Assembly: GCA_948567375.1 (NCBI GenBank)
Contig: OX419757.1
Coordinates: 49,659,665-49,723,664, forward strand
Direction: 5' to 3'
DNA from: Lunularia cruciata
Taxonomy: Eukaryota; Streptophyta; Marchantiopsida; Lunulariales; Lunulariaceae
Length of the DNA: 64,000 nt
Position numbers and translations under genes: made by a program. The notes below the pieces were generated by a model, which was not told where the DNA came from, made no database searches, and was given only the letters and a program-made list of their open reading frames with translations. Each line of letters opens with the position of its first letter. Position 1 is the first letter of the stretch. Of the stretch, positions 58,571 to 64,000 are shown piece after piece.

Positions 58571-60640
58571 AACCTTCTCTTTGGAAATTAGTTCTTGAGT
58601 TGGTTGCTTGGGACAATTGCATTTTTTTTGGAGTACCATTTCAAGCAAGATTCACCCTTTGCCATACTCCTAATGCAGATTTGAGGACCAGATTCTCCAT
58701 TTGTATCTCAACTCCTTCCTCAAGCATCTGATCTCAAACTACTAACTTGATTGCCTAAAGTGCTTCAAACCTCCTCTAGAATAGCAAGAAAAGCATCAAA
58801 AAAGAAGGTCTAGTATTTTTGGTTACATAGTGTAAGAGTACTCAAAATGAAGAGTGATACTTCCCTACAAGTCTTGATAAAGATGTTTGAGAATAAAAAT
58901 ACTCAAAATAGTGAAAATGGATACAATAATTTGTCTTAAAAAATTAAAGTAAATCCATGCAAGGAAAAAAGATCAAAATAGGGAAAGCCAAAGAAACTAG
59001 TCCAAGGATTGCTTATAATGTGATGCTCATTTCATTACTTCAATGGTATTATCTTGTAATGATACTCCTATGGTACCATTTTAGTTGAATCTCTTTCTAT
59101 TTTCAAGATGGTGCTCTTAGAGCATATGAATATATAATTTTTTTCCTTTTAAAGATAATGCTACTAGTAATAATTTCATTTCATGGTAGTACATTCCATG
59201 ATGGTGAACCAAGGGCCCCATTTCAAAAATAAACTTAGAGCTTGTCTTCACTATAGTGCTCAAGTACAATTTGATCCAAATTCAGTTGTTTATTTATAGT
59301 ATGTCCAACTAACGTTTGGTTTGTAAATGACTATAGAATTTTGGTTAAAGGCATATTTTTTGACAAGTGAATGTCCATGATGTTCCCTTTATATTAGCTA
59401 GGCCAAATAAGTTCAAGATGTTTGAGATTATGACTTTTAACTCTTACAATGGAATTTATTAGTAAATTAAAAAATTGATGTGCAATAGCATCAAGTCAAG
59501 TTCTTCATACGTGATCATTGAAAACGTAAGTGCTTAATAGAGGAGCTTGCTTATGAATTAAGGTTACAAATTCTTGGAGAAAAAGTTGATGTTTAAGAAA
59601 TATCATAATTACAAGGGTAGAATAGATAACCTTGAATGGGAATAAATACAACTCAAGATGAAGAATATTTACAATTAATAAATCACAACATACTCCAAGG
59701 ATGTAGCAAGATTTCAAAACCCTTTGGATTTTAAAGGAAATGATCAAGACTATGAAGAAGAAGATGAGACAACTTATGGAGCTTGGAACCACTATTGGTT
59801 CATGTAGTATTTTAGCACAAACACAAGTTCAAAACATAGAAAATTATCCATGAACACTCCAATTTGGGTTGAAGAACTTAAATGCATAAAAGATAAGAAT
59901 TTTTTTATGACAAAAAACTACCATAAAATGGTCTTGTATTTAGGTATAACTTTGTAGAGATTCCTAAAAGAGGTCACTCTTATGGCTCACTACAAAAATA
60001 GGACAAAAAAATCACTTTTACTACAATCTATTCCAAATTATTATTGAAGGTGATGGCTCACTTCATAGTGCAGTTCACTTCATGCCCAAGGCTACTACTC
60101 CAAAGGTTGCATACATCTTAGAAGGTGTCACACCAAAGGAGCCTTTTTATTGACTGACTTGCTTTTTTGTTTTTATGGTACTTTCAATGCTCTAGGTTAC
60201 CTAAAACCCTTCCATATATTGCCTTGCTACTTTGAAGTCCCAAGGATCAAACACTTTTAAACAAGTGCAAATGTCCTCCTAGACTCAAAAGCCTACATTC
60301 CTTCTTTGAGGTTCCTCACTATTACTCAATGAAAACATTCAATCAATAGTCAATGTGTAGACAAAAGGAGACAAAGAGTATAGAAGATCCCTTTGCTAAT
60401 TCCCTCAATCACCAACAAGTGAACTCAATTTAAATTGGGATTAAACCTTACATACCTTATTTTGCTCAACCCCAAAGGGATCTTATGGGTAGAGTCTCTA
60501 AGCAATCTTGTGTTTGCATCTACATTGTGCAATGCTAATCCTAGCTTCTGACCATAACTTATCCTAATGGGCTTAATTAAGTATCCTCTACACATTAGGG
60601 AAGGTATTAGATCTTCCCTTGTAAAATTATCCACCTTTGG
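58570..60640. other. Mostly featureless, one acidic coding-like patch
   Basis: Around 59620-59950 the plus strand reads protein-like. FQNPLDFKGNDQDYEEEDET continues in frame into YGAWNHYWFM, and after a stop into NTPIWVEELKCIKDKNFFMT. No start codon, family or partner is identifiable. The rest is AT-rich without recognisable elements. Confidence 0.35.
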
Positions 60641-60870
60641 ACTTTGACTCCAAAGGTCTTTGGCTATAAGAAATTCCCTACTACCACAAAGGTGGTTCTA
60701 CCCCAAGGTCTTCCTCTCCAAAGGTGTCTTCTACTACAAAGGCCTTCCGTGCCAAAGGTCACCTATACTTAGAGTACTAACATTAACCAAAATTTGCAGC
60801 TACAAGTGGCTTACAACTCAAAGGTCTTCAAGTATAAAGATCTTTGGCTACCTTATTGCAAAGAGTTACA
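60640..60870. repeat. CCAAAGG/CTTTGG word cluster
   Basis: Variants of CTCCAAAGGTCTTC follow each other at about 20-30 bp (near 60648, 60687, 60717, 60738, 60753, 60817, 60839). The word is near-palindromic. Similar words recur around 63590-63720 and in 33320-33560, that is, next to both copies of the coiled-coil family. Confidence 0.6.
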
Positions 60871-60999
60871 ACTGCCTCTACAAATCCTTATCAACATATC
60901 TATCTTCTCCTTATAATAAAAAATTAGAGAAGTAGTAGTTTATTTGTGGATTCCATGAACTTCCAATTGGTATGCTCTCTCAATCAAATCTCCAATTGA

Positions 61000-63180
61000 A
61001 CAAGTTGTTTGTTTGGAGTAGACCTTTGCCTCCAAAGCCTAAATGTTTAGCTTTACTTGTGGAGTTTGGTGTGGTACATTGTGGCCTTACTTGTATTGCC
61101 TTCTTTGCAAGGTCCCACCAATTAATCTTTGTCTCCTCCATCTGCTATAGTACCTTCTCTTCTATGCCAATCCAGATTGCTTGGGCTTTGGCCATAAACT
61201 CCTCCCACATTTGGAGGCAATCCGCTTCTCCTCCTTCTCCGTCTTGAGCTCCACAGAAATTCTTTCCAATTGGACAACCACTTTGGTATGGTACTTGTTA
61301 AATTGTACATTGATTCACCAAAAAAATCTTGGCTTTCTCTAGCTCTACTTAGATATTGTGCACTTTCTCCTCTCCCTCCGCTACTCCTTGTACACTTGCT
61401 ACTTACCTTTGGCTTTAAAAAAAAGGGCTTGCATCTCTCCATGTAGCTTCTAAATTTCTTCCTCATGCTTGGTCCATTATGCAAGAGGTATGGTGTTCTA
61501 TCTCTTTGTCACAAAGTTCTCTTGTGCAAGCTCATTTTACTTCTTTGCTTCCTCCTTATACAATTTTTCATGTTCTCTATCTCCTCCTTTGCCTTAGCTT
61601 GTTCTGCTCTTATTGCAAACCACTATACGCCCAAGGCGCATTGAAAGAAGGGAAAGGAGTTCTTATGCAGCCTTTGTACAAGTGCAACTGATGACATATT
61701 GGAAGGAATATTAATAGATTTGCAAGATTTGCTCCATCAGCTCCAAGACCAACTCCATCAAATGTAACACAACTTTTGATCCTTTTGTTATCCGAGTTAG
61801 GTGCTCTCAAAGTTGGAAGAAGGTATCACTACTAGTTCTACTCCCAAAGGGTTTTCCCTATTGCTTTTGATGTCAACTTTGTCTTCTTCTTATCCTTTGG
61901 GTTGCTTTGGTTTCACCTTTATTCTCCTCGCTTCTCTTGGCCTTGATCTCACCTTTGGCCTAATGTTGTCCTTTGGCACTGATTGTTGACCTTGGTAGTT
62001 GGACCTTTGGCTTTGCCTTTACCTTTGGCTACTTCTTTTTCATTACATTTCATACCTACAAGTCCCACTTCTTGATTGTGGTACCTTCTTGGTGGACTTC
62101 TTCTTTAGGGTGGGGATTTTTGTGATTCTCCTCTCCTTTGACCAACTTCTTATCTTTTGTCATCTATATTTTTTTGGTGGTGCTGATTGGGTATCTTCAT
62201 ATTTTTCATCATCCTCTTCTTCTTCTAAAGATGATCCTACAAGTGTGAAGGAATTCTCACTTTCTTGTTCTCTTTCACTGCAGCGGCTTTGGTTGTGTCT
62301 TCCAAAGACTTATTGACCACTTGAGGCTACTTTCTTACCTTCTTTACCTTCATCTTTGGCATGGAAGATGTTTCTCTCTTTAGCTTCTTGCTATATCCAA
62401 GGGTATTCCATGATTCTTCTACAAATATAAATTTACTTAAGCTTACATATTATGCTTAGGCTACTTTGTACTTTTGGTACATTGCTCTCTCCTCTAATTG
62501 TGATGCAAAATACCTCTTTGGACAGAAATGGGTTGGGAACTTTGTGTCCTCTTCCTTGGTAAGAATGTTCATTCTCATATAAATATGTAACACAAAACAG
62601 GATAGATGTGTCATCTCACTTTCCTTGTTCATGTCTCCGCACATGCTCCAAGGTCAGGTCAACAAGTGTGCTCAATTCAATGACTGCCCTGGTACATGAA
62701 CTCAAATGCTTGGTGATTGTTGAGGTAGGTTGTTTGCTTTGGCTTAAATAACTTCATGACCGTCTCAACAATAGCCCTTTGAGTAGGTCCTTGTAACTTG
62801 CTACTCCTACTCATTATTAATTTTTGGTTTGTTGAAGGAGGCCTTCAAGATACTTCCAAAGCCCTTGTCTAGTCAATGCCATTGTGTCTCCAAGGTCATC
62901 ATTCTTGGTAGAGAATTCTTTGTGCCAAAGGTATCTGTCTATTGATCCTTAATCCATATAAATTGATTTCCTCTCAAATTACCAATACCAAGGTTCCTAT
63001 TCTTTCTAATTTCTTGAATCATCCTTGGATCACTCAATTCCTAGTTCCATAGCAAGAAGCACAATTTCTTGCTATGGAGGACCTCTACTTTACAATGCAA
63101 GTCTCACTTATTTATTGTTGGGATTGAGGATTATCTGAGGCACGCGCTTCTGCTACCTTGGTGTGCTCATTATTTTGCCT
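61000..63180 (-). pseudogene. Unrecognised coiled-coil protein family, copy 2 (fossil)
   Basis: Minus strand. A segment around 62800-62700 contains FKPKQTTYLNNHQAFEF, matching LKPERTTYVMKHQA of copy 1. 62644-62456 contains MTHLSCFVLHIYMRMNILTK, aligned with LPHYIVLFATHFYLGLNLLN of copy 1. Below that come Lys/Ser/Arg-rich sequence (about 62330-61850) and Glu/Lys/Gln-rich helix-type sequence (about 61500-61100, WEEFMAKAQAIWIGIEEKVL). The order (N-terminal domain, charged linker, coiled coil) is the same as copy 1. It is more decayed than copy 1, with around ten breaks. No pol gene is adjacent within the window. It may be a mobile-element ORF or a decayed host gene. Confidence 0.55.
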
Positions 63181-63190
63181 CTCTCACCAT

Positions 63191-63194
<4 letters not shown>

Positions 63195-63256
<62 letters not shown>
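63195..63256. repeat. (TC)31 microsatellite
   Basis: 62 bp of uninterrupted TC. On the minus strand it is a (GA)n tract between the TATA-like box and the coding part of coiled-coil copy 2. That is a position where plant genes often carry GA repeats that bind BPC/GAGA-type factors. Confidence 0.97.
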
Positions 63257-63262
<6 letters not shown>

Positions 63263-63405
63263 AGAGAAAATCAAAGGGAAGTTTCTACTGCAAAGGCAAA
63301 CAAACACTTGATGCCAAAGGTGGAAGAAACTTTGAATTGCTATAGGCTTGTTACTCACTTTGATTTATAGAAAGTAAAGGATTTTTAACTTTGGCCTTTG
63401 GCCTT

Positions 63406-63500
63406 GATTTTATAGCCTCAGCTTGTCCATTACCCCCACATTTAATAACTCAATTGTGGTTTTGTAGTCTCACTCCTTATATTCAATAACTAAATTGCAT
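63406..63500 (-). promoter_or_regulatory. TATA-like box and tandem promoter motif upstream of copy 2
   Basis: Minus-strand GGCTATAAAATC (63417-63406) is a good TATA box, about 150 bp upstream of the GA tract. Just upstream lies a two-fold repeat of a unit of about 45 bp containing TTTAGTTATTGAATATAAGG and TTGAGTTATTAAATGTGGGG (63430-63500). It could equally be the U3 of an LTR. Transcription is inference. Confidence 0.4.
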
Positions 63501-64000
63501 GTACTCAATCCGCACATACAAATTCTTTGGCATGTGGGATCGGTTCCCAATGGCAATTACTTTTCCAAGTGGAAATGCATTCAAACCATTGTACTTCCTT
63601 TGGGGCCAAAGGTCTTCCATGGCAAAGATCTTTGGGCCAAAGGTTGCCGATGGAAAATTTTTTTGGTCTTGCACTCTATCTGCATGGACCTTCCTTTGAC
63701 TTACCTTCTTTGGGTCATTTCTTCCATGTGCACTTCTTCCTTTGTAGTCATTCTTCTTATCAATGCAATTGCCTTCTGTTCCAAATATGAGCAGTTTAAA
63801 ACCACTTTCTAGCCTTGATAAGCCTTTAGCTTAGGATAAACTTAAGAAAACAACATAAAACTAAAAAAACAACAAATTTTGTGAAAATGAAATCACTATA
63901 GATGGTAGCAATTATCACTTAATAAATATGGCTTAAATTACATCAATTTCAAGAATAGATTTAGTAAAAACTATCATTAGCATTCAAGGCATCTACAAGA
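63500..64000. other. Upstream region of copy 2, no gene seen
   Basis: It contains paired CCAAAGG/CTTTGG words (near 63595-63645), where TTTGGGGCCAAAGGT is an inverted repeat, and AT-rich sequence to the window end. Plus-strand open frames here are chance frames through the repeat. Confidence 0.4.

Noticed and set aside
59505-59792. 95-codon hydrophobic minus frame
   Set aside because: It lies in AT-rich DNA opposite an acidic coding-like plus-strand stretch; no motif.
63069-63370. Plus frames with Ser-Leu dipeptide runs
   Set aside because: Produced only by the TC microsatellite.

Overview
The window looks like nuclear DNA of a seed plant with a large, repeat-bloated genome. It is AT-rich and almost filled by Ty1/copia and Ty3/gypsy retrotransposons of very different ages, nested in one another. 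A gymnosperm is my best guess, because of the depth of nesting, the advanced decay and the scarcity of host genes, but nothing here proves it. I find no intact host protein-coding gene, no rRNA or tRNA gene and no CRISPR array.

Layout. 1-3430: old copia pol (+). 4050-5660: decayed host leucine-rich-repeat (LRR) gene (+). 5670-8890: truncated copia (-). 8890-14440: non-coding AT-rich DNA with two degenerate repeat families. 14456-15020: C-terminal end of a non-LTR (LINE-type) reverse-transcriptase protein (+). 16440-17975: unrecognised coding remnant (+). 19082-23650: old gypsy element (-) with its 3' LTR. 24381-30018: the youngest element, a chromovirus (-) with both LTRs, a perfect 5-bp target duplication, primer binding site and polypurine tract. 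30605-33315: an unrecognised protein family with an N-terminal domain and a long coiled coil (-). 33618-35040: gypsy pol fragment (-). 36100-42755: old gypsy element (+) with a solo LTR inside its gag. 45185-57790: another gypsy element (+) with both LTRs and a tRNA-Asp-type primer site, split by a second, older chromovirus at 47151-52515. 61000-63260: a second copy of the coiled-coil family (-), with a TATA-like box and a (TC)31 tract upstream.

Two signals stand out. First, the LTRs of the young chromovirus carry eight copies (seven in the other LTR) of GAAGCTTC plus two gap-free heat-shock elements, about 140-240 bp upstream of a TATAAATA box. This is the layout of a heat-inducible LTR promoter. 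Second, the two copies of the unrecognised coiled-coil protein, 30 kb apart, share a conserved KPxxTTYxxxHQA segment and the domain that follows it. They may represent an undescribed gymnosperm-type mobile or domesticated ORF family.

LTR elements and the coiled-coil family are treated as fossils: families, parts and rough ages are given, not individual lesions. All homology calls come from reading translations by eye.
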